Below the pieces are notes generated by a model. That model was given only the letters and a program-made list of their open reading frames with translations, was not told where the DNA came from and did no database searches. Both the position numbers and the translations under genes were made by a program. Below, in pieces: positions 55,706 through 64,000 of a stretch of DNA of 64,000 nt. The DNA is from Charina bottae. Lineage: Eukaryota > Chordata > Lepidosauria > Squamata > Charinaidae. Where the stretch lies: positions 64,031,463 through 64,095,462 of the forward strand of contig JALMGJ010000005.1 in NCBI GenBank assembly GCA_023362775.1, in the 5' to 3' direction. Position 1 is the stretch's first letter, and each line of letters opens with the position of its first letter.

Positions 55706-56788
55706 ACATCCTATGTAGATTTACTATGTATGTATATTTACCTACTAAGTTTATGATTGCAACCAAAAGAACATTTGGTGTTTACTTATAGTTTTACACA
55801 TGCATCGTATTCATTATTTCAAATGCAATATTAATCAGTTCATCATAAAACTGTAGTAATTTTCCAAATAATGGCACTGGTTAGTTTAAATATTAAAAAT
55901 CCAGACTAAGCATTCCCCTGTCTACATATGCAATCCACTATTTGTATAGATTGTGGACATGACTGAATAACTGGTTTCCTTTCCTGTTCTTTAAATTATA
56001 TTACTTCCACAACAATGCAAAATAGATTAGTGATAAACTAGATCCTAGCACTCCAAAATTAAAAACTCCTAATTATTAACTTTAAATAAATCCATATTGT
56101 GTGGCAAAAATAATTTCTCTTAATATGTTTCTAACTTTCAGAGAATGCTTTTAGGACGTACAACATTAACATAATTTTTTCGACTGGGGTTCTCTTAGGA
56201 GATCTGATGAAGTCTCTACCCTTAATTTTAATTGCATAGGCAGCATCCTTAATTAAAAACTGTACAAATGGATTTTATGCTATGCCAAAAGAAATCTGAG
56301 TTCATTAGTTATAAAACCTTTAAAAAATTGATGTAAATATGTGAATTCTTTAAAAGTTTGAATTGTGACTCCTCATTTTATGTTGAATATCTTTTACCTA
56401 GAGAATATGAGTGATTGGCAGACCCAAGATGTTGAAATCTTACCCAGAAATTTTGGATTATTGCCAGAAATGTTACTCATACTTCTGTCCTACAAAACCT
56501 CCATGTCTTTTGAAGTTTATCTATTCTAATAATTTTGAATTATTACTGCAATGTCATCATAAGTTTAATGATGGATGGAAAACTGCTTAGTTCATTTTTT
56601 TTTAAAAAAAGCTATATTAGGTTTGTCTACTCTGCAGTACAAAGGAAAAGAAAATAAGGATCTTATATAAAAATTTCAAAAAGTTCTCACCACAAAGTCA
56701 AGTAAACTGTTGCCTCTGAGGATAAACCTTCCTTTCAATTTGCATCCAAATCTTTATTTGAAAGTAAAACAACCTACTTCCTACAATG
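55706..56788. other. unannotated AT-rich interval
   Basis: Nothing recognised. Confidence 0.5.
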
Positions 56789-56796
56789 CTGTAATG

Positions 56797-57109
56797 CAGT
56801 GCTTTCCAAAGTGCCGCCATTGGCGACACACCAACGGCGGCAGCAGTGGCGGCACAGGGGCAGGGACATGCACGGCGGCGGCACAGGGGGGCGCACGGCA
56901 GCGGTGTGCACGGTGGCAGCGGCGGCGGCCTCCACTAAAACGCAGAAGCGCTGATGGCGTGCCGCCATGCGCGCCACTGCCATGCACACCCCTAATGCTG
57001 TGTCGCTGCTGTGCACGCCCCCGCCGCCGCTTCCGGGTTGTGTTGCAACACACCAAACTGTGTGTTGCAACACACTAAAGTGTCGTGACACACAGTTTGG
57101 AAAGCTATG
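56797..57109. mobile_element. GC-rich non-autonomous hAT element, copy 2
   Basis: A 313-bp element with TSDs CTGTAATG (56789-56796 and 57110-57117). Ends are CAGTGCTTTCCAAAG, and CATAGCTTTCCAAAC as the reverse complement of the right end. Relative to copy 1 it is inverted. It is strongly GC-rich, with GGCGGC-type repeats that open long alanine/arginine-rich frames on both strands. These are composition artefacts, not genes. CACACCAACGGCGGC is shared with copy 1. Confidence 0.88.
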
Positions 57110-57117
57110 CTGTAATG

Positions 57118-57939
57118 TCTGGATTCTTACATCTTGATGTCAGCCCTTCAAGGTTGACAAGGTCTGGAAATAGGACTCACCCGGAGTTTTGGAAGTACTT
57201 TAATGCAGTAACAGTATCTTGAAAGCCTGTCAAAGCCCATATCTACTTCAACTTATACCTAACCAAATCAAGGCAGAGTTGTTTTGACTTTCTTCCTCAT
57301 TCTTTCTACTTTCCCAGGATTGAGAAATCTTTTTTGTAACAGCTTCACATTGTCCTGACATTCCATGACAGTACCAATTTCTTTACATTTCCTACCAATT
57401 TATATAGTGAAATTTTAGGAGAATATTGTGTGGCTTATTGATATCTGATGATCAGTTCTTGACAACTTGGTAAAAGAGATGTAAAAGGAATTCTCCACTG
57501 GGAGAAGGCTCACCATAGATAAGGCCACTCAGTGTAGGAAAGGAAGCAAGTGTTAGCTTGCTGCTCTTAACTTATGGAATACAGAATAAGGCAGGAAGCT
57601 CCCCCAAACGATCCCGTATTCATTGTTTTTTCTCAATGCAGGAAGTGATTGGATATAATAGCTTCATGTGTTATTATATGAGGAAAATGCAATGTCAGAG
57701 GCAGGGCTTCTGTTGAGGCAGTGATACCTCCATCACAAGTTTGGGTTAGGCAACCATGGGCTCCGGCACTACATGTGCCCCAATGGCAGAATTTCAGTGG
57801 TCTAATGCTATGCTGCTTTGGGGGACTGAATATTTTTAATGGTGAGAATGCTAACATTTTGCCTCTAAGAGGCCTCCTACCCAATTTCCACTCTTTAAAA
57901 TCTCCCCAGATGTCAACATCTGAAACATTTTAGCTATGC
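57118..57939. other. unannotated interval
   Basis: Nothing recognised. Confidence 0.5.
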
Positions 57940-57952
57940 TTATTTAATTGCA

Positions 57953-58278
57953 ATAGGAGGTGCGATGGCTCAGCGGGTAAGACACCAGGCTTGTTGATCG
58001 GAAGATTGCAAGTTCGGAAGTTCGAATCCCTAGCCCCGCGTGATGGAGTGAGCTCCTGCACTCGCCCCAGCTGTTGCCAACCTAGCAATTTGAAAGCATG
58101 CAAATACAAGTAGATAAATAGGTACCACTCTGGTGGGAAGGTAACAGCATTCCGCGTGCATCATGCCAGCCACATGACCGCAGAAGCGTCTTCGGACAAC
58201 GCGGGCTCTTCAGCTAACAAATGGAGATGAACACTGGCCCCTAGAGTCAGACACTACTGTGCGGGGGCACCTTGACCT
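57953..58278 (+). mobile_element. tRNA-derived SINE, family A copy 8
   Basis: A plus-strand copy. ATGGCTCAGCGGGTAAGACA (box A) and AAGTTCGAATCCC (box B). It ends GGGGGCACCTTGACC. TSDs of 13 bp with one mismatch: TTATTTAATTGCA at 57940-57952 and TTATTTAATGGCA at 58279-58291. An internal deletion removes part of the GCACAAATG segment near the 3' end. Confidence 0.92.
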
Positions 58279-58291
58279 TTATTTAATGGCA

Positions 58292-60785
58292 TCACCACAT
58301 CACCTGATGGCTTGTTATAGTCCTTCAAAGGCAAGGAGGTTGAGTCTCTCAGAAATTGCCCACCCCTGCCTTAAGTTTCAGCCTTAAGTTTCAGCCTCTA
58401 GCCCATCTGAATTCAGCTGCTGAATAGATCCAATTACTCATTCTTGTTTTAGTTCCATGATATGGAGTTCAAGTACTACAGCAGCCACTCTGCATTGATC
58501 CAGAGCAACGTCCATTTATTCTTGAAGTTAATGGAGAAAGTCTATTTTGGCTGATTAGCCTTTGCTTTGTCATGAAGATATTATGTGTTTGCTTAATCTT
58601 CTTGATCCCATGTCTTGTGTTTGTCTCTTCCTTCTGCTGGCCGATGCAAAGAGTTTGCCTGATAAAACCATGACAGTTCTAGGATTTTACTCATCCTTAA
58701 TTTCTCCATTATATCCCTTTTTATTTTTGACAAAGTTTGGACAATTTTTTTTTGCTAATACTATTATTGCAATAAAGTCCATTGGTGGTTTAAACCTCAT
58801 GCCATTGCTCACTATATAGAACTTTGAAAATTGGGGCAGATGAATTTTTAAGCCTTTGGCACGCCACAATTCATAATTGGCAAAATATCTTTGGCTTGGT
58901 ATGTCACAGATTGAGAAGCTATATTAAGGGAGCTGGGCATCTGAAATACTGCGTTTCATGTATTGCGTCTGAAAGCTGCAATATAAGGAATCCACATTTG
59001 TAAACCATCAGGAAAAAAAAGATGAAAATTGGGACAATACCATATATTTTGTCTTAATTACACTTATGCTAAGCAGGCTGCTGAGATGACAGTCCATTTT
59101 ATAAAACTGGAATGCTTTGTACCTCCAGAGATCTGCATAATATGAGTATTGTGTGTGTGTGTGTGTGTGTTTGTATTTAAAACAACAAAGAAAGTCGGTA
59201 GGTTCTATCTGCAAGGAGGGCAGATGTCTTGATAAATATGCTTGATCTATGCTCCTATTGTGAACTCATTCCCTTATGATAAAATTGCTTTGTGAAGGAA
59301 ATCACACTATGTTTACTAAGCAGATCTTTAACCTCTTGCTACTACTTATTAGCATAGCAGTCTTTATTCTAACTCTGTGGCTGGTGTAAAAGATTTATTC
59401 TTTTGAAAGTTCACAGGCAAATGTACAAACAACAGTTCTATAAGACTGAATTTTATTTTTATGTTTCTGCTTTATTTCTGCTATTTTGATTTGGTTCTAA
59501 TATGATTTTATTTAACCTGTTCCATTAGACTTAAACCCTAAAAATCCCCTGTGCATCAAATTAATATGAGGTAATATTCAAAATTCCTCCTTCTTTAGTT
59601 TCATCTTTGGAACTAGTTATGGTAGTGCTATTAGACTTTGTTCACTTTGATGTCCTTATGATGGATTAGGATTTCAAACTCAGTCTTACAGTGTTCAAAA
59701 CCATAAACCCTTTTGTTTACTTTAAATCTTTCTAATAACTAAGAGAACCATTGACAACTATATCCCTTTGCCACAAGTTCTTCTCTTGATTTTATTTTGC
59801 ATTCCCCTTGACAAACTTCTAGAATGTCCTGATAAGTTAGACATTTGTGTTTGCCTATTATTTCTCACCTATAAAATGCTTCTTGTGCTGAGAGCCACAA
59901 AGGTGTTTTCGGGCACAACCTGGGTTTGTATATATTCCATGTGATTGATTTTATAGTTTCCATGTTATATTTTATTTCAAAGAATGTAAGATTGCCTTCC
60001 CTCTGAGAAAAGCCATCTAGAAGCCAAAAATCTCTCACTGGCCATCCCTGGAATCTGGTAACCAGAGATAAATTGCCTCCCCTGCAGATATTACATCTGG
60101 TTGGGGTAACTTCATACTACATTCCTATTTGGAATAAACCGAACAACTTTAGCAACCAGATTTCCCCAATCCTGGTCAGGCAGATGTGCTGGGAAAACAA
60201 CTTTTACACTGGCTGTGTATTCGGGCATTTTTAATGCCAACACATCTGGAAGATACCAGGTTGGAGAAATCTGCTTTGAACCCACCACATAATTCATAAA
60301 ATAAACATATATACTTCTTGGCTCTATCATGTTGCTGGACAACCTTTTTGTAATACTATAGGTATTACAATTAGGTCTGCACTGAGGGTGATGCTTATTT
60401 TTAACTTTTATAACTTTATGTTCATCTGTGTGATTTCCGTGCCTTTGTTCTTCCAGCACATCAAATGTATATACTATATAAGCTGCAGAATTCTATATGT
60501 TAGGCCTACCAGATCTGTGCTGCAAAAAACTAAATGAAGCAAAGAAATACTAAACATGCTAACTCAGTGCTCTCCCCCTTGTTGCACAACACTGACATGA
60601 AACCTTTAACAGAAGTCATCCATTGGTTCAGGATGAGGTGCTGCTGCCACTCAATTACAGTATACATTGCTTTCCTTGGCTGAGTCAGTGATGTCATAGA
60701 AGTAGTGAACCAATGTCTGAGGCACTGCATTTAAATATTACAATGTGCTTTGCAATTAAATACTGTATTATAATGTGCTTTGCAT
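58292..60785. other. largely unannotated interval
   Basis: (GT)n at 59151-59171. A 115-codon minus-strand frame (60112-60459) has no domain I recognise. 60150-60290 carries CAGATGTGCTGGGAAAAC and ACACATCTGGAAGATACCAG, an imperfect inverted pair reminiscent of a decayed small transposon. Confidence 0.4.
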
Positions 60786-60787
60786 GG

Positions 60788-61350
60788 GACTGCCATTGAA
60801 GATAACTCAGAAACTGTAGCTGGTGCAAAACCCAATGGCTCGATTGTTGCTAGGACAACCCCACCAGTGTGGAATAACACCTACATTAAAGTAGCTCCAT
60901 CAGCTGCTAGCAGGGCTCCAGGTCCCATTCAAACTACTTCATTACTTTTAAAGTCCTACATAGTACAGCACTTGGACATATCAGGTTATTCAATTGCCAA
61001 AATTGAATCTGCCTGTCCAGCCTGGTCATCTAGAGCAGTGTTTCTCAACCTTGGCCACTTGAAGACGTGTGGACTTCAACTCCCAGAATTCCCTAGCCAG
61101 CCATGCTGGCTGGGGAATTCTGGGAGTTGAAGTCCACACGTCTTCAAGTGGCCAAGGTTGAGAAACACTGATCTAGAGAGGAACATTTGATAGGTTCCTT
61201 TCCTTGGAAGATTCATCATGTGTGGGCAAGTTAATAGTCCTTCTCCGTGGTAGGCCCCCATATTATGGAACTCTCTCCTGCCAGAGGTACTGTATGTGCA
61301 GCCTCTACCTTGTTAACTTCCCATAAGTAAGTTAAATTTGTATTGTTTCA
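60788..61350 (+). mobile_element. old L2/L3-like LINE fragment, split by a hAT element
   Basis: GAAACTGTAGCTGGTGCAAA and ACTTTTAAAGTCCTACATAG before the hAT insertion, CCATATTATGGAACTCTCTC after it. The order matches the C-terminal region of L2/CR1-like LINEs (leucine-gln-leu-val, then the WN-L motif). Highly diverged. Confidence 0.5.
61036..61170. mobile_element. perfectly palindromic non-autonomous hAT element
   Basis: A 135-bp element with TSDs ATCTAGAG (61028-61035 and 61171-61178). The left half starts CAGTGTTTCTCAACCTTGGC, and the right half is its reverse complement over almost the whole length (CTTCAACTCCCAGAATTCC on both sides). 8-bp TSDs with CAGTG ends indicate hAT. No coding capacity. 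Confidence 0.93.
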
Positions 61351-61700
61351 GTAAGCAATCATCTACAAGCTGATTTAAGTGAGGGCACCTGTTTTAGGCA
61401 TTTAATCTGTGGTTTTATTGCTATGAGGACAGAGTCCTTCGGACTGTAAATGCCACCACCTACCAATTGGATCCTTGTCTCTCCTGGCTGGTGAAAGCAG
61501 CTCGGGAGGTGACTTGTGGCTGGGTCCAAGCAATGGTAAATACATCCTTGAGAGAGGCGGTGTTTCTGGCAGCTTTCAAAGAAGCTTTGGTGCACCCCCT
61601 CCTCAAGAAGCCATCGCTGGACCTCACTATACTGGATAATTTTCATCCAGTCTCCCACCTCCCTTTTTTGGGGAAAGTGGTTGAGAAGGTGGTGGCGTTG

Positions 61701-62371
61701 TGGGGTCTTTCTCTCATATGTGGTGGACATGTAAAATAGCAAAGAAATTTTGGTTTGAGATACATTCACTGATGCAAAATATATTACAAATACGAATACC
61801 ATTTAAACCAGAATTTTTTTTACTTGGAATTTGGGATGTACAAATAGAAAAACATTTTTTTAGAATAATACAATACATGATTACGGCAGCAAGACTTTTA
61901 TATGCACAAAACTGGAAAAACCAAAGTGTACCAACAATACAGGAATGGATGTTGTAATTACTAGATATGGCAGAAAATGACAAATTGACATGCTTATTAA
62001 AAGAAAACTCAAACCGTTATTTTCTTAAAGAGTGGAAGCCTTTGATGGACTATTTGCAAAAAGCAGGAGGAGTAAAGCTTGCATGGGGTTTTGATGATTA
62101 GATTATATATAAATAGTATATATTAGACAAGAAATGTATATGAATGTTAAATGAATAGCCAGCACGTAAGAATGAACTATCTTTTTTATTCTTATGACCA
62201 TAGACAGATCGGAAGTTATCTAATTTCTATGTTTGTTTCTTTCTTTTTTTCTTTTACTTTACTACACTTTTCTTTTCTTTTCTTTTTGATTTGTATTTCT
62301 ATTTCTGTTTCATTTTCAACGTTTAACTTTGTATATTTGAAAATCTTAATAAAATTTATAAAAAAAAAAGA
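61701..62371 (+). mobile_element. 5'-truncated L1 LINE inside L2
   Basis: 18-bp TSDs GAGAAGGTGGTGGCGTTG at 61683-61700 and 62372-62389. The insert carries the L1 ORF2 C-terminus: MWWTCKIAKKFWFEIHSL, PEFFLLGIWDVQIEKHFF, ITAARLLYAQNWKNQSV and IQEWML. An in-frame TAA (about 61955) follows, after which the same frame continues MAENDKLTCLLKENSNRYF and GGVKLAWGFDD to a TAG at 62099-62101. The 3' UTR is T-rich and ends ATAAAATTTATAAAAAAAAA. One nonsense mutation aside, the copy looks young. Confidence 0.95.
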
Positions 62372-62377
62372 GAGAAG

Positions 62378-62989
62378 GTGGTGGCGTTGCAGCTCCAGAG
62401 GATTCTGGATGAAACAGATTATCTGGACCCCTTTCAGTCAGGTTTCAGGCTGGGTCATGGGACGGAAACTGCATTGGTCATGCTTATGGATGATCTTTGG
62501 TGGGTGCGAGATGGAGGCAGTGCACCCATTCTCGCTCTTCTTGACCTCTCAGCGGCGTTCGATACCGTCGACCATGGTATCCTTCTGGGACGACTCAGGG
62601 AGTTGGGGGTGGGCGGTGTAGTTCTGCGCTGGTTCACCTCCTTCCTCCAGGGCCAATCCCAGTCGGTGTTAATAGGGAGCGAGAGATCCAACCCATGGGC
62701 CCTTCTTTGCGGGGTCCCACAGGACTCGGTACTCTCGCCACTCCTTTTTAACATCTACATGAAACTGCTGGGCGAGATCATCCGTCACCATGGGATGAAG
62801 TATCATCAATATGTGGATGATACCCAGGTATACATCTCCATCCCGGGTGAAGTAAGTGATGCAGTGACCACCCTGTCCAAGTGCCTGGGGACTGTAGGGG
62901 TCTGGATGGGGAAAAACAGGCTTCAGCTGAACCCTGGTAAGACGGAGTGGCTGTGGATTAATGGTCCCTCGGTTTCTGGGAATTTGTAA
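62378..62989 (+). pseudogene. L2 reverse transcriptase ORF
   Basis: About 200 codons of RT. It reads VALQLQRILDETDYLDPFQ, SGFRLGHGTETALVMLMDDL, ALLDLSAAFDTVDHGILLGR (motif A), GVPQDSVLSPLLFNIYMKLL (motif B), MKYHQYVDDTQVYISIP (motif C) and NRLQLNPGKTEWLWI (motif D). Motif B has D where G is usual (GVPQDS for GVPQGS). Motif C is YVDD rather than the YADD seen in the BovB and zinc-finger LINE copies. The frame then breaks at about 62989. It belongs with the segment before the L1. Confidence 0.93.
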
Positions 62990-63158
62990 TCTTTAGTTCT
63001 GGATGGGGTTGCACTACTACTTGGTGCGTAACTTGGAGGTCCTCTTGGACTCACGACTCCTGCTCGAAGAGCAGGTGGCAGTCGTGGCCAGGAGGGCCTT
63101 TGCTCAACTTCGTGTTGTGTGCCTGTTGCGCCCTTTCCTTGACTGAGAGGCCCTTTGA

Positions 63159-63686
63159 ATGGTCACTCGTGCCCTGGTTGTCTCCCATATAGATTACTGT
63201 AACACACTCTACATGGGGCTACCCTTGAAGAATATCTGGAAGCTACAGCTGGTACAGAATGTGGCTGCGCGGGCAGTTTTAGGTGCACCAAGATCGACAC
63301 ACATAACACCTCTGCTCCGTGAGCTGCATTTGGTGCCAGTTTGCTTCCGGGTCCAATTCAAGGTGTTGGTTATTACCTTTAAAGCCCTACATGGCATGGG
63401 CCCAGGTTATCTGAGGGACCACCTCATCCCCATTACATCATCCCTTCCCACCCGATCTTGCAGAAAGGGCATGCTGGGGACCCCCTCTATGAAAGAATTC
63501 CATCTAGCGGGGTCTCGGAGGCGAGCCTTCTCTGCAGTGGCACCTGCCCTATGGAACATCCTTCCACCAGAGATAAGACAGGCCCCTTCACTCCTGGACT
63601 TGAGGAAAAAATTAAAAACTTGGCTCTTTGATCTCGCCTGGGGCAGGAGGGAAAGTGGTCAAGCTTGGGGATGGCTGATTTCTTAG
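63159..63686 (+). pseudogene. L2 C-terminal ORF segment
   Basis: An open frame of 175 codons: MVTRALVVSHIDYCNTLYMG, LQLVQNVAARAVLGAPRSTH, LHLVPVCFRVQFKVLVITFK, ALHGMGPGYLRDHLIPITSS, RRRAFSAVAPALWNILPPEI and LRKKLKTWLFDLAW. This is the conserved region downstream of the RT, shared with the fragments at 37485-37877 and 40602-41080. Frameshifts at 62990-63150 separate it from the RT. Confidence 0.92.
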
Positions 63687-63866
63687 AGCCACCTCAAATA
63701 TTTTAAATATGTTTAGCTTCACTGTATGAACCACCTGCCACTTGGTTTTTATTGTTTTTATTGTATTTATATTTTTATTGTGTTTTTATTGTATTTTAAT
63801 GGTGTTATTGTGACTGTGAACCACCCAGAGTCCCTCCTTGAGGGGGAGATGGGTGTTCATAGAAAT

Positions 63867-63867
<1 letters not shown>

Positions 63868-63910
<43 letters not shown>

Positions 63911-63918
63911 TAATAATG
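63868..63918. repeat. (AAT)n tail microsatellite of L2
   Basis: About 16 AAT units directly after the L2 3' end. Probably expanded from the element's own tail. Confidence 0.93.
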
Positions 63919-64000
63919 ATTTCTTTTCTTTACTTTGCTGTTATTCACCACCCATTTACCCTTTGTGAATGTATAGATAGATGATAAACAGACAGACAGA
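63919..64000. other. window end, partial GATA/GACA repeat
   Basis: From about 63973, TAGATAGATG and GACAGACAGACAGA begin a tetranucleotide array that runs off the window. Confidence 0.7.

Larger units (their letters stand above)
61455..63870 (+). mobile_element. L2 LINE, 5'-truncated, with L1 insertion
   Basis: Coding begins near 61467 with CLSWLVKAAREVTCGWV, then HPLLKKPSLDLTILDNFHPV and FLGKVVEKVVAL. L1 sequence follows from 61701. The L2 frame resumes exactly at 62390. The 3' UTR at about 63700-63870 contains ACCACCCAGAGTCCCTCCTT and GGGGGAGATGGG, and is followed by (AAT)n at 63868-63918. It is the longest L2 in the window. Confidence 0.93.

Noticed and set aside
56710..57091. Long arginine/alanine-rich open frames on both strands
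   Set aside because: They lie within the GC-rich hAT element. The absence of stops follows from GC content and the frames have no conserved domain.
60112..60459. 115-codon minus-strand ORF
   Set aside because: No recognisable family, and it overlaps a possible decayed repeat with inverted CAGATGTG/CACATCTG segments.
1..64000. Endogenous retrovirus or LTR element
   Set aside because: No LTR pair, primer-binding site, gag or integrase motif seen. All RT motifs are of non-LTR type.
1..64000. CRISPR array or bacterial-type system
   Set aside because: No direct-repeat/spacer pattern. Content is vertebrate nuclear repeats.

Overview
The window is vertebrate nuclear DNA, most likely from a squamate reptile (lizard or snake). 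The basis is the repeat mix rather than any host gene. It holds BovB/RTE, L2, CR1 and L1 LINEs, an uncommon APE-type LINE with a C-terminal zinc finger, one abundant tRNA-derived SINE (eight copies), a second tRNA-type SINE, a 5S-rRNA-derived SINE, and non-autonomous hAT elements. Base composition is AT-rich with many microsatellites. I found no host protein-coding exon, structural RNA gene, CRISPR array or operon that I can support. All recognisable coding sequence is decayed retrotransposon ORF. The region reads as intergenic or intronic.

Layout. 1-850 holds the 5' end of an APE-type LINE on the minus strand, cut by the window edge. 1.7-5.7 kb holds a tRNA-SINE whose head has expanded into a heptamer array, a BovB relic, a SINE with perfect target-site duplications (TSDs), a 19-bp inverted repeat and a GC-rich hAT element. 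7.6-16.8 kb holds two SINEs, a LINE apparently inserted into another copy of its own family (10.9-13.4 kb), and L2/CR1-type relics. 18.8-20.6 kb holds a BovB 3' end and SINEs. 20.7-34.5 kb is repeat-poor apart from a CR1, a BovB-in-L2 nest, a 60-bp inverted repeat and a SINE beside an AT array. 34.5-45.3 kb holds CR1, L2, SINE, BovB and L1 3' ends, plus a LINE with a 5' inversion. 48.6-51.7 kb holds the best-preserved element, a minus-strand BovB with long endonuclease and reverse transcriptase (RT) ORFs, interrupted by a 240-bp foldback. 55-58 kb holds a 5S-SINE, the second GC-rich hAT copy and a SINE. 60.8-63.9 kb holds an old LINE carrying a perfect hAT palindrome, then an L2 whose ORF is split by a truncated L1.

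The elements relate to one another by mobilisation and nesting. L1, BovB and L2 encode endonuclease and RT, the SINEs depend on such enzymes, and the hAT elements would need a transposase encoded elsewhere. Insertions inside other insertions give a relative chronology: L1 is younger than its L2 host, the foldback is younger than BovB, and the hAT palindrome is younger than the old LINE at 61 kb. The strongest candidates for something unusual are the foldback with a 12-bp TSD, the GC-rich hAT pair, the nested LINE with a 69-bp flanking duplication, and the 5'-inverted LINE. Two repeat-free blocks could hold regulatory DNA, but that is only inference.
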